The notes beneath the pieces were generated by a model, which was not told the origin of the DNA, ran no database searches, and saw only the letters and a program-made list of their open reading frames with translations. 64,000 nucleotides of DNA, from NCBI GenBank assembly GCA_027574665.1, contig CM050654.1, forward strand, positions 12,394,142 to 12,458,141, given 5' to 3'. This document shows positions 25,890 through 37,880 of this stretch, piece by piece. How positions within the stretch are numbered: position 1 is the first letter of the stretch; each line of letters starts with the position of its first letter. This DNA is from Rhynochetos jubatus. Taxonomy: Eukaryota; Chordata; Aves; Eurypygiformes; Rhynochetidae. The position numbers were made by a program, and so were the translations under genes.

Positions 25890-28800
25890 CCAGAAAGCAT
25901 GAGCTATGTCAGGATGAATGTTGTCTTTTCATCTTCACAGAAGCTGTTTCCTGGCATTAAATTTGAGTGTTACACCCTGCATGGCTTGTCCTACTTCCTT
26001 GTTTGAGCCTTTCTGCCTCTTAATGAATCACGAGTCAATAAAACCTGGCACAGTCCATTATAATTGTTCATTTGTAGCTATTAATAATACACAGGGCATA
26101 TCTTCACCTAGGCTTTATTGTGTCAAGTCATGGTGCAGATTAGTAGTTCACACAAGACCATATATGATATTCAAGTTATCTCATCTGAACACCATTTTCT
26201 TGCTCTGGATGCTGCAATGTGAGGGTGTTTTGCACCAGGATGTGCCGGTCCGATATGATTGCGGTAGGAAAGCCACTCGGGCTTTGTAAAGTACAGTTCA
26301 CTGCTAATTATTAGAGCTAACAGTATAAGAAGAGATTAGCATAGATAATCTTATGTCCCTGTCAATGGTTGGAACCTCGAGTGGTGTAGCATCAAGGGGG
26401 CCTCTGACCTGCGTGCAGCACACCATGCAGACCCTGTCCATAGAAGATACTCTCCTCTTTCAGGCATTCAACTTATTCTTTGAAGGAAACAGCTGTATTC
26501 AACAGTTCCACCATCAAACAGAAAGGAAGTTCACACGCCAACTTCTTGCTGCACCCCCTCAACAACAGCAAGGCCACGCTGGTGGGGTGACGGCAGTTCC
26601 AAGTGGGACCTGCTGCCAGCTCCTCCAATACCAGGAGCCAGCTGGGTTTATCCTGAGGTCGAGCAACTGTGTGGCACAGCACAGGGCTGAAGGTATGCTG
26701 CGTGTGACCCAGGCCAGGGACCACTCGGGTTAGCTGTGCATCCTCCTGAGGGTGGCTAACACGACTGGGATCACATGAGGCTGCTGATACCTACTCCCTG
26801 GCAATGGTGCTGTGGATGGAGACTCCAAAGTTTGGGAGGCATACAGCAGAACTGACAGCTTTATCACCCTAAAAAGCCTCAGAATTCTTCAGGTTATAGT
26901 CCAATGAAGATCCTGAACCATGGTGTAATTCACATTAACATGGAAGACTTGGGATCAAGGTTTTTCCTGGAATTGTATTGATGATTTTCATATAGAGACC
27001 TATCTGGCCCATATAACCCAGCTTCTTCCTCCGCCTTTGTGTCTCTGCATAAGCCAAGAACCCTCATAAATCAGCCTTCTCAAGTTCTTGAGGAAATAAC
27101 TCAAAGGGCCAAAGGGACCAAAGAAACAGCAATAATTATAGTGACACCAAAAGCTGCAGCAGCACCTGGACCTGCATGAGCAGCAAAACGTGCAAGATTT
27201 ATAGGCATTACTGAGCCAGTGCAGAAAACGTAGCTGAAGTCATCAGCCTAGAGCAAAGCAAACTACTGTGCTGTGGTGCTAGTGGAAGACTTTTCTTCAA
27301 GGTCAGTTGATCCCAAAGGTTCCACAGTTTTTAGGAAGAAAATGTCTGTAGCATACATGTATGATCGTAGCTTTATGCTGCTCTTACCTCCCTACCAGCC
27401 TAGTGAGAATAACTGGTGTGTCGAGACATATGACTGGATTATACACAGCTTTAAACTGCCACACTCTTCACTGCAGTGCAAAGCCTTAAACCTCAGCATG
27501 GTGCAGAACAGATGTAGGAAGCAAAAGGAGAAGGAAAAGGAGACGGAGGAGCCAAGTATCAGGATGGCCCATTTTAATCTGCATAATTAGTGACCACAGA
27601 AGAGGGCAATGTGTCCTCCTGATACCTTTGCTACCTCAAGTAGCTCTTTAATATGCATCCCAGCTAGCAAAATCAAGCTTTATGCTAGTGCAGTTAAAAA
27701 AAATCGAGCAGAGTTGAGATAGTCTCAATATTCACAGTCAGATGCTTAAAGAAGATGTATGAGTGTTTATTTGTTGCTTGTAATGATGTAGCACACCAGA
27801 TGACTGGTATAAAAGTGTTTACTTGTGGCTGACCTCTCTTACAAAATATACATGGCTATGGTTTATGGGGTAGCTGTGGTTCAACCTTCAGTCATGACTT
27901 CATTTTTGATGAACAACTGCTGTCTTTTCAAAAAATATTTCAGGAAATGAAAGAACACTGTCTCTCTTATAATCAGCACAAGCAGACAGTAGTGCCAGTC
28001 ACACATAGTCTTATTTTACAGTAAAAAGACCACATAGTAGGAAAGAATAACATTAATGTTTCCATGTGCAAACACAGATAACTTGTCTTTGTCAGAATCA
28101 TGGCAACCTTACGAGAGAAATTGAGTCCAAATGGCAGAATCCCATAAATCTTCAAAATCTCTAGCAATCCTGTATTAATACTTTTTTAGTACAGTGTGAC
28201 ATTATATACAGATGTCCCAGCAGGAGGGAGAAAACAGCAAGACAGCAAGCTACTAGTAAGCAGAGCTGCCTGTATCTTTCACTTCAATTACATTCTGCAA
28301 TGAACAAGTTAAATTGTCTATCTTCACCAGCAGTGTGCTTCAGTGCAAGCACAAGCGCAAGCTGAACAAAACATGGACTCTGCTGTATTATTTACAGCTC
28401 TTTGCACAAGGCGCTCTGCATGAGCATTTATTAATTGCCTGCAAAATCAGCAAAATATGTTCTGTGTGTGTCAGCTCAGCATATATTGAACATAATTGCA
28501 CATTTGAGCCACACGGTTGTTCATGTCACTTTGTAATCACACTAATAATTACCAAACAACCAAGTAATTCAATGAACAGTAAATGTAACATTTAATTACT
28601 TTATTAATTTCCACATAACGTGGAAGAAGGAAAATAACCAGCTTAATCTATAATTTCACTCTATTTGCAAAACCTATCTTTACGCAGATATATGGGAGAA
28701 ATTATCAAAACACAACACAGGAAATGCACAAACATAACTCAGTGTTTGCTTCATGTTTTTCGTCTTGGCATCTCTCCTGCATGGAGCTTTGAAAATTTAT

Positions 28801-30199
28801 CCTATAATGTCAAGCATCTTCAAGGCATGCTGGACTTCGAAAATTAAAAGGAAAAGAAAAAGATAAATTCTGCACTAAGATACAAATTCCACCTTCTGTC
28901 AGGAACTTACTGATTAGAAAACTCTTTATAGGTTAAGCCAACCATTACATTTTTATGTTGCTATATATTTCAAAACATAAAAAATAAAACATTTCCTCCA
29001 TAAAACCTTTCAAAACTGTAAATACTAGTACAGTCCACAGCTCCAGACGAAGTTGCAATTTATTATTTATCTGTTTTTATATTCTGCTGTGGTATCATTT
29101 TCTTTTTTAAGCCTGGCAAGTTTCCCACAGAATTTTCTTCATCAGCAGTAATTTTAAACTCCAGCCCTTCATAGTCCATGCTGCTCATATGCTGAACCAG
29201 TCCTCAAGAACTGAGTATGCTTTAGCAGTGGTGTGTCTCGGTCTGGGGAGACACAAGAAAATCTTTGTATTTAGTGAGCACTAAGAAAGCTTTTAAAAGA
29301 CCAAATGCATCATTCTGAACCACACCTCAATTAATGCTCAGCGTGAGTTTTCACAAGCATTTCTGCATTCACGCTGCCTTCTGTAACAATGCTGAAGACA
29401 AAGCTGAAGTTTTCAGTGTCAAATTGTGCAAGCCAGTTGCATCCACCCATCACAACAGAGGAGAGTGTGAAATCATGAACAGAAGTTTCCCCATCTGCAA
29501 CCTCTGTCATCTAAAACAAGAGTCAATGAGGGGGCTATTTTTATGGTAATTTTTATGGGCCGACACAGAAGTGCATTTGAAACCTATGCTAACACAGAAA
29601 TATAGATGTAGCCTATGACATGCATAAGGTTATTTTTCCTGTAAACTACCACTGGATGTAACTGAATATTATAAGAACGCAGTGTCCTCCCTGGTAAGAA
29701 CTGTCTGCCATCTCTGAAGCCTATTAGGCAGAAATAACTGTGGTGCACAGCTATCACGTGATGTGTTTGGCTTTCAGTGACAATGGCAAAAGGTCTAGGC
29801 CAGACCTCACATACAACATGCCATAATGGTCTAAGGACTCTAGCAAATCTTCATTTGTCCTGGCCTACAAGGCATTGGGAAGGAGTTGATAATTTGTGCT
29901 TTCTTAAAGTTGCACAGTGATGATCTTAAAAAATGGAATCTTTTATTGACGTTGCTAGGACATTGTTAGCACCTCTTAAACTACAACTTAGTCCTACCGT
30001 TTAGATAACGTACCCCAGATGAGAGCTGAAGCCTACCTCTACATACACCAGAAAAAGGGCTCCAGATGAGCCTGGAACCTATCTCATCTGAAAATAATGT
30101 TTTTAGCCTACCTATCTTTACATTTATAAAAACAATTTTTAATTTTTATAATCTTTCAGACATTCATTGACAATTGACTGCCTGGATAGTTTACCAAAA
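25890..30199. other. Non-coding stretch with two unrecognised ~120-codon frames
   Basis: Two ATG-started plus-strand frames lie close together: 25,918-26,289 (123 codons) and 26,353-26,733 (126 codons, GC-richer, with a QQQQ run). They are in different frames from each other, have no clear splice sites and match no family I recognise. I regard them as probably fortuitous. The rest is AT-rich. The segment at 28,400-28,620 is dense in TAATTA/ATTAAT homeodomain-type words. From about 29,550 onward stop codons are frequent in all frames. Confidence 0.5.
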
Positions 30200-30548
30200 A
30201 ATAGAGTAAGAAAGTAGTGAAATAGACTGAATATAAAAAAGGCTTTAGTGCAAAATGTAGATGCTTTGCTTTATCCTTAATACTCATATCTTTCAGCTCA
30301 TCTACCTTATTTATTAGACTTTCACCTTATCCCTCACATTTACTCTGACACACAGAAGTTCCTAGTTCAGAGAGTAAATATAGTACGAAGCAAAGGGTTA
30401 TGAACATAAAAAATGCATTAGAGAAAAATGTAAATGCTTAGATTTGTCCTTGGTATTTAATACTCGTATCTCTCAATTCATCCACGGTATTTATTAGACC
30501 TTCACCTTATCCCTCACCATTGCTTTTACAATAAAAACTTCTTAGTTC
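30200..30548. repeat. Tandem duplication, unit about 175-180 bp
   Basis: Copy 1 (about 30,200-30,370) and copy 2 (about 30,379-30,548) follow one another. Shared landmarks are TTCACCTTATCCCTCAC at 30,321 and 30,501 (exactly 180 apart), TTTATTAGAC just before each, AATACTCRTATCT, and a TTCYTAGTTCA end. The spacing is 173 in the left part and 180 in the right because copy 2 carries extra bases in the middle. The copies differ at many positions, so the duplication is old. The unit does not resemble a repeat family I know. Confidence 0.85.
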
Positions 30549-33500
30549 ATGAAGAGGTAAGATTGCTTATGCTGAGTACTGTGTAGTACTCCTGCTGCAA
30601 TTGCTAAACTGAACATTGGTTTTGTAGCTGGAGACACTGCTTCTGAGAGAAGAATCTGAGAAGTTTTAAATGAAATCAGATTGTTCTCGTATTTAGAAGA
30701 ATTAAATAGTCATTTCTATTTGAAAGCTTTGTACTGGGAACTCTGCATGCACATTAGTACTGCTACCAGTGAGGGTCTGTGTCCATTTTCACTTCCAACC
30801 TCACCAAAGAAAGTGATGGATGTCATCTATTTCCAAAAGTATTGTGTATGATAACACTGAGATATGTCAGCCTCCCTTCAATTAACACCTTCAGTGATCA
30901 ATTGGTGTCAGTATTTTATGTGTAAGCGCAATACTGATTATGTTTTTTCATCAAATTAATAATTAATATTAAAATATAAAGGAAACAAGAAGTTTGATAA
31001 TGTCCTTTGATAATGTATCTAAAGATATTTCAGTGCTGAGCTAGAACCAAAGCTTAAACAAAATTCCCATTAGTTTCACCAAACAGAACAAGAAGGGTTT
31101 CTAGAACTGAGACAGTTTACACCAAATACTGCTACTCCTATAAAAAAGAAAAAGTAATGAAAAGATAATAATTTGACTAAGATAGAGCTTTGAAATGTTG
31201 ATAGAAGTCTAACTTACATAACATTAAGAAAAATGCAAAGGTTTAAAACACTATATAATTTTGAAAACATTACAATATGCCTGAGTGATTCTTTATTAGG
31301 GAGTCTCAAAAAAGCATGTAATTTCAACTTCCACAAAAGCTGTAATCTCTCTGTTGGGTGTGTTAAAAATAGCATTTCAACCTCCCCTCTGAAAGTCTGA
31401 TTTTGTGGGTTTCTGTCAGGCTGCAGTCATTACTTTAATGCATTTTGTGTATATTGTAATAACATAAATGTTTTAATGCATTTCTTTTCAGATCAGTCTG
31501 TACAGGTATGTCTAAATCAGTCTGTGTAATGATAGGTAAAGAAGTTATAATTGGATAAACAAGAGTTATTGGCAATCAAGAAGCGTTTAAACTTTATTTT
31601 GTTCATTTCCCTTTAGCAGAGCTTGTAGTAATAGACTTTTGAAAACTACTCCTAGTTATATATTTAGTTCTTGACTTTTAGAAAACACTTATGTGAGATA
31701 AATTAATTTGGAAATGCACGTAAAGTGCAAGCTGTAATGCATATCTCCCTCACCAATCACTCGCATACCATTTTTGTGAAACTCAATAAGCCATGTAGAA
31801 TGATGGCAAGAGACGTATTTTTGTGCAACTGGAAGCCATCATACTGAACCTGTCAAGAAATAGCCTCCAGTAAACATGGAGCTGCATAGCTCACTGCTCC
31901 TTAAAGTGAGGTTGATTTCCTACAATTATTAGAAAAAGAGAATTTGTTTGGCAGGTGGCATCACCATGTTTTATACAAAATTTGTAACTCCATATTATGG
32001 AATTGAGTTCAGTCAGAAAGATAAAACTCTATCAGCTCTTGGGAAGCCCTAACCTTCACTTTTTTTTTTTCATCAAAGTCTAGTCCTCACCGTTGAGGTA
32101 GCTAGAACAGGTCTACCACTGAGTAATACAGCATAGTGTGGGAAGCATGACTTGAGTCTTGAAAGCAAGTCATTTGGCACGACGACCATATTAAGAGCAA
32201 ACCATTATCACTATTTTGAAGCAAATATCACCATTGTAAGGGTGTCTCCAATGTCTTATATTCTTACATATAAAGGTGATGACAACCTGACAATATTTAA
32301 CCTCCTGTCTTGTGCGTATAATTGAAAGAATAATAATAAATTAATCCATTCAAGAAGGATATCTTGAATTGCCATTATAATCACCCACATGACATTTTAC
32401 TTCCATGTGGAAACCCTACTTCTGTAAGTATACTATCATTCTAATGAAGTAAGTGGCTTATTCATTAGAGGAAAATAAAAGGTTGAAGATTTTAGAGTTC
32501 ATCTGGGCATTATTTAGTGATGGTAGCAAGGAAAACTAGAAAAAGGTCAAATTTCCTACTTAAGCAGAGCCATCAGGCAATCACTTAATGGTATATCGAA
32601 TAATAACATCACCACGGTACTCAAGCAATAGAAAGGTTTACAAGTTTGCGTACACTAGCCAACACCTAAAACCATGTTGAAGATGTGTGAAGACACAGTT
32701 ACTGGGTTCAACCCTTGATCACTTCAGAAGTTCCCTATGCCAATGGTGACTACTTTTAATAGTGTAATGAACTATTATCCAGTTTGAATATTGGAATCAG
32801 GATTTAGCCCACTGAATGGCTGATGCTCACCCACATCGGGCTCCTTCTTGTGTTTTTTTACCACTTATTTATGCAACCTCTTGAGTGTTCCCTGAAAGGT
32901 TCTTGAACTAATGCTGATCAATAACCATAAAAGGATTTTAAAAGGGATAATTTAATACTAGCACTCTCTCACAGCTGTCAGAGAAAGCCAACACACACAG
33001 CATCAGTGTTCAACCTGATCTAACCACAGTAATTAGACACTTCAAATGTGGGCCTTTATGCACATGGCCTCTTGCTTAGTAGAGACAAGTTTAGCCTTTG
33101 GCTTAACCTCTGGCTAAAATCAATCTGAAACAGCTGGCACATAATCTTCTTGAGCATTGTCATTTAATTCCACAGATTCGCATTTCCTATCATTAGGGAT
33201 ATGCTGTATAATTTACAGGAAATATCATTTTCTGTACCTCTGTTGTTCTGACTTTAAGAGTTTCTAATGTTGCCAAAGACTTTCCTTGCCTAGAGACCAG
33301 CAATAGGTTATTGAAAAAATGGCCTTTTGCACCCACTATTTAGTTCTGAGGTTTTGTTCTTATGATTTGGCCAGGTTTCCACTCACACCATTTATTAGAA
33401 CAAAGGACTGGGTTTAGCTTCACATGGAAATTGGTTTACCCAAGCAAAAGTCTGCACTGTGGACTCAAAAGTACTCCTGTCCTGTTCTCCTGGGCTAAAT

Positions 33501-33850
33501 GTACCAATCCTAAATGGGAAAGATCATTAGGAGATACATGTGGAGCCATAGAAGAGGAAAACTACCAGAAACCATAATCAATATCAATAAGGTAAAATCA
33601 ATACAAGAAGAAGATTTTGCTGTGTTTGAGGCCTTTATTGTTGTTGTAAAATACTAGATCTTAGACTCACAATAGCATGTCTCAGACTGAGCTGGAGGAC
33701 CCCAGTGACTGAGCTCCTAGGATAATCTAGGAGATGCACAAGTCCATGCAGCTGCATAGGGAACCAGGTACCTTGAACATACAACTTAAGCAGCTGGGAT
33801 GATCACCAGAAATTTATTTTGGATTCTAAGTAAAAGGTTTTAAAATGAGG
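30549..33850. other. Very AT-rich non-coding stretch
   Basis: No open frame of 60 codons or more occurs on either strand here. A 14-nt segment at 31,492-31,505 is bracketed by a good acceptor and a good donor and is treated as a microexon candidate among the findings. Otherwise nothing is seen. Confidence 0.55.
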
Positions 33851-33877
33851 AAAAAAAAAAAAAAAAAAAAAAAAAAA
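33851..33877 (+). repeat. A27 homopolymer
   Basis: The longest mononucleotide run in the window. It follows TAAAATGAGG and is followed by GGAGGGAG. There is no retroposon body upstream. Confidence 0.9.
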
Positions 33878-36800
33878 GGAGGGAGTTAAAATACACAGAC
33901 TTTTCACACTGGTTTTGTGTCTATTTATTTCAGAAAATATTGTCAGGTAAAAACTGTAGAAGTGACCTGGGTCAGATTTGCAAAGGTGTCTGGTCACCTG
34001 CAATGCAGGCAGCAGCTCTGTGTAAGATACTCTGACACATAAGAAAATGATTGACTCCTCCATTTCTACTGAAGGTCAGTAACTAATCTGCTCTGGGGCT
34101 TTTGAAAACAACTTTTCTAAATTGTCACATATTTATGCATCTGGCCACTTTTTGACTCTGAGCTGCCTAAAATAGTCTGAAAATGGAATGTAGTTCTTAA
34201 AACATAAGCATTCTTAAGTTAGCAAAGTTTTATTTTCCTATTCCTGAGCACAAAGTACTGATGGATTTGGCTTTTGTGACCACTACATCCACAGCTTCTC
34301 TGTACAAAATCAAGCTGAATTTACTGCTAGTCAAGATGGTTTTTCTGCTTGTTGTATCTTATAATTAACCAAGATTATGACTGTTTTATATGCTTGCTTA
34401 TCTTCTATTTGTACAGCTTCTAGAATAACAGGGAATAACACGGCTGGTCCATCAGTACATATTCATGTACCAACTCACAGGACAGAATATAATGGTATTG
34501 GATCTGTATTACTTTCCATTTCTGATATGGATAGGAAAAAAGACATTGGAGAGAAACTGTACTCAGAGCAATAAGCTATGGATCAGCAGAACCAAGGGCC
34601 CTAAAAGCAGCAGACCTAACTGGTGGGAGTGGTCCATATTAAAGTTTATCTTTTCTTTCCTCAGCTAGAACGTTTCCTGGATTTTGCTGGGTGGCACAGA
34701 TGCTGAAGGGGAAGGGTAAGCAGAGAAGAAAAACCTTAACAGATCATTTAAACTGTCCATGAAACTGTGACCTTAACCTCTACTGAGTATGTAACAGGCA
34801 AAGTTGTGACTGAACATGGAAAGAGCAAACATTGCAGATTCTTTTTGTGCACTTTCACAAGAAAGCGGCTCTGTGCATGGGTAAAATAAATTCTGTTTAA
34901 TGTTTACAACAATAGAAACAAGGAGCAATGTGTGTTCTGTCAGTCTGCTAAGCAAAACATTTCTCTTTTTCTCATGGCTTAAACTGTATCTTTAGACTCT
35001 CAGGGAATTTTTTCATCATGCTATGTTCCACAAAAGGCTTAACTTCAAGGGTAACCAAACATTATCATCCTTGCAGACTAAAGATTGTAATTACAAAACA
35101 ATTTAAAGGACCCTACTCAAACTTTAAAATGCGTGTGCTTACAAATACATTTGTGACCGTAGACACATCTAAAATTCTACACTTCTTATTTATTAAAACC
35201 ATGGTTACACTAAAAATCTTTTCCTTGCTTTCTGCTATAACATGGGACAATGCTTAAGTATGTGTAAGAGCACCATATTTTCCAGAGAGTAAAACTGCCT
35301 TTGTTTGTTTGTTTTTCTCATGTGTCAATGTATCCTGCTAATAAGACGTAAGCAACTAAGGCTATTGATAAATACGACAACTATTAGTGTTAATTAAAAG
35401 AGAAAGCTGGGAGCTGGAACATAGATCTTTCTAAGTCTAAGTTTTGTCTGTGCATCCTTAACCAACAAATCTTCCTGAGGGGAATGTGGGGAAAAGAAAA
35501 AAACTGTTCAACTCCCTGAGCATATGTTCATTTGGTACATGCTATTCTTTACATGTATTATCAAACCAGTAAGAGTTTCTCCTAGAACAAAGTCACAGGC
35601 CTTGGCATAGTCCAGTCCTTTGTAAATTGTAGCATTCAAACTATACATATTTGGAGCACAGAACTGCATAGAGCACTCACTCATATAAGCAGGTACTGTC
35701 AGTCTTTTCTTCCTGAGAATATGGAAGAACTTTTCTTCATACTTTAAAATATTGACATTGGCATAAATTCAGGATGAAAATTGTAGCACAAAAGGGAGAT
35801 GTTTCATAAAGTTATGAGTGATTGTAAACAGGGAGTTACAATGCTAACTACTTTTCAATGTTAATTATAGAAGCTGCTACCAGGCATATTCTATAAATAC
35901 CCACCTTCTTCTCTAGAAGTAACAAGAGCACTTTCTGTGATCCTGTTATCACACTGAAACAGGAATTCTCCTAGCTTTGCATTGTTAACTGTATTTTGAT
36001 ATAGAGATTTGTCTCACATGTGTAGCATTTACAGTTCTGCAGACCAGAAGAGGTTTTTTCTGTTCACGTCTGCATAATATACCTGAAGTAGTATAATTAT
36101 AGCTAAGTTTTATTAATGTGACCACCTCTTAATAGCCAGAACTGGGAGTAATCATCTTTCTTGGACCACTTACCCATGAGAAAACAAAATTTGAGAAATT
36201 CTGCACACATTTAAACTAAGATTTTCTTATTGTTTGGGGCATTTCTTGACCCAGGTTTCATAATTTGGTATGAAAAAGAGGAAGCTGAGCTCTGCACTGG
36301 TGGAAGAACACAGCAGCAGAACCAGAAGACCAGCATACAAAAACAGTACCTATGTTGGTGTCAGACAACAGGCAGGGCTCTGAATTAACCATCTGGAATG
36401 GGTTTTCCTATATTTCCCTCTCCTCTTGTTTGCAGCCTTAGATGGTTACTTCAAGTAATATTTGAATGTTTACTAATTATGCACTACTTTAAGAACTTCA
36501 TATCAGGGATTTGAAATTTCTGGTCTTCTTACCAGTATAGGTCACCTAGCAAATTTCTGTTCTTTGATGATGAGATGGCTGCACTAAGATTTGCATTTCC
36601 AGAACAAACATTACATTCTGTAATGGTTGACTTTTCACATCTTGGTGGAAAAATTTCCAGTAGAAATTTCCAGCAAGTAAGAAAAAAAAATCCCGTGCAT
36701 TTCTCAAAATTCACACAAAATGCAGCTTCTAATGGTGATCTTTGTCAGCTCAATGTATAAAGGTGAGATCTCAGGGCACTTCATGGTTGTTTCCAGACTC

Positions 36801-37800
36801 CTGATTCTCCCCATACATCAGGAGATCCACTACCTATTCAGGGTTACTGCTTTACTTACAAATTTATGCTTCTATGTTATATATAATTATTACTGTTGTT
36901 ATTATTATTATGTAATATTTATTTTATTTTTTAGGCTGGATAATAGTTTAGACAATTTGTGACAATGGCACCGAATGCCACATGTGAAAATTTTAACCAA
37001 AATATGTTTCAGTGGATGCCACAGTAACAAGGATGAGATGGCAACCTGTGATCTCCACAATAAAGCTCCTTTTTGTAATTCTGGGAGACAAAATGGCCAT
37101 TTCATTCCATGAATTTTGAGAATGTGTATATTAATGTTTTGTTTGCTCTTGGTTTTTATTTGCAATGGATCTGAGCATAAGCACAGAGGAGAGATTTTAG
37201 GAAAATTAAGTTTTGATTGGATATTGGCAAGTCCAGTTTAAAAAATATGAAAAAGAAATATTAAGGTTACAGCAGGACTTCATGCTATAATCTTTGGTGC
37301 TACAGTCTGAGGTAAATTACTTAATAGCTGTCCTATTTTAGACTTTTAATAAAAGTGCTATAGTCTGTACGTTATGTTCTCATTTTTCATTCTTCTTTCT
37401 ATACAATCCATTCAATGTGATATATGTTGGTTGTAAAGGTTTCAATATCTTGCTACCAATGAAAAAACTTGCATAAGGGTGATTGATCTAAAAACTGATA
37501 ACCATTTCAGCCCAAAGACACATTCTTTCCCCTTCCCCCATCATAAAAATCTTACATTATCTTTCCTTACTACAGTAAGTACAGTGACTCCCATTGAGTT
37601 GGAGCACCCTATTTGAAAAAGTCATAATTAAATAGGTGAACTCCTCTCACACTGCACTCTAAAAATGTCAAGAGATATTTCTGAACAGCCTATAATTGGT
37701 CTTTCACATATTTCCTATGTCAAAAGTTTATGATTAGCATAAAGCTCTTCTGTAGTAAATTTTTGTCATAATTATGAAGAACAATAGCATAAATACAAGA
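33878..37800. other. Non-coding stretch, nothing recognised
   Basis: AT-rich unique DNA. An ATT/GTT trinucleotide run lies at about 36,888-36,912. Frames do not exceed 85 codons and none is recognised. Confidence 0.55.
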
Positions 37801-37880
37801 TTTTTTTTTATTTTTTTTTTTTTACTATTTGTTCTACTCTTACATAGTTCAGAGCAAAAAACAACAACAAAAAAAAAAAA
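37801..37880. repeat. Facing T-rich and A-rich tracts (fold-back)
   Basis: T9-A-T13 at 37,801-37,823 faces an A-rich block interrupted by two C (37,856-37,880), 32 bases apart. Transcribed, the two arms could pair into an A-U hairpin. The open frames seen on both strands here are made of these tracts. Confidence 0.75.
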
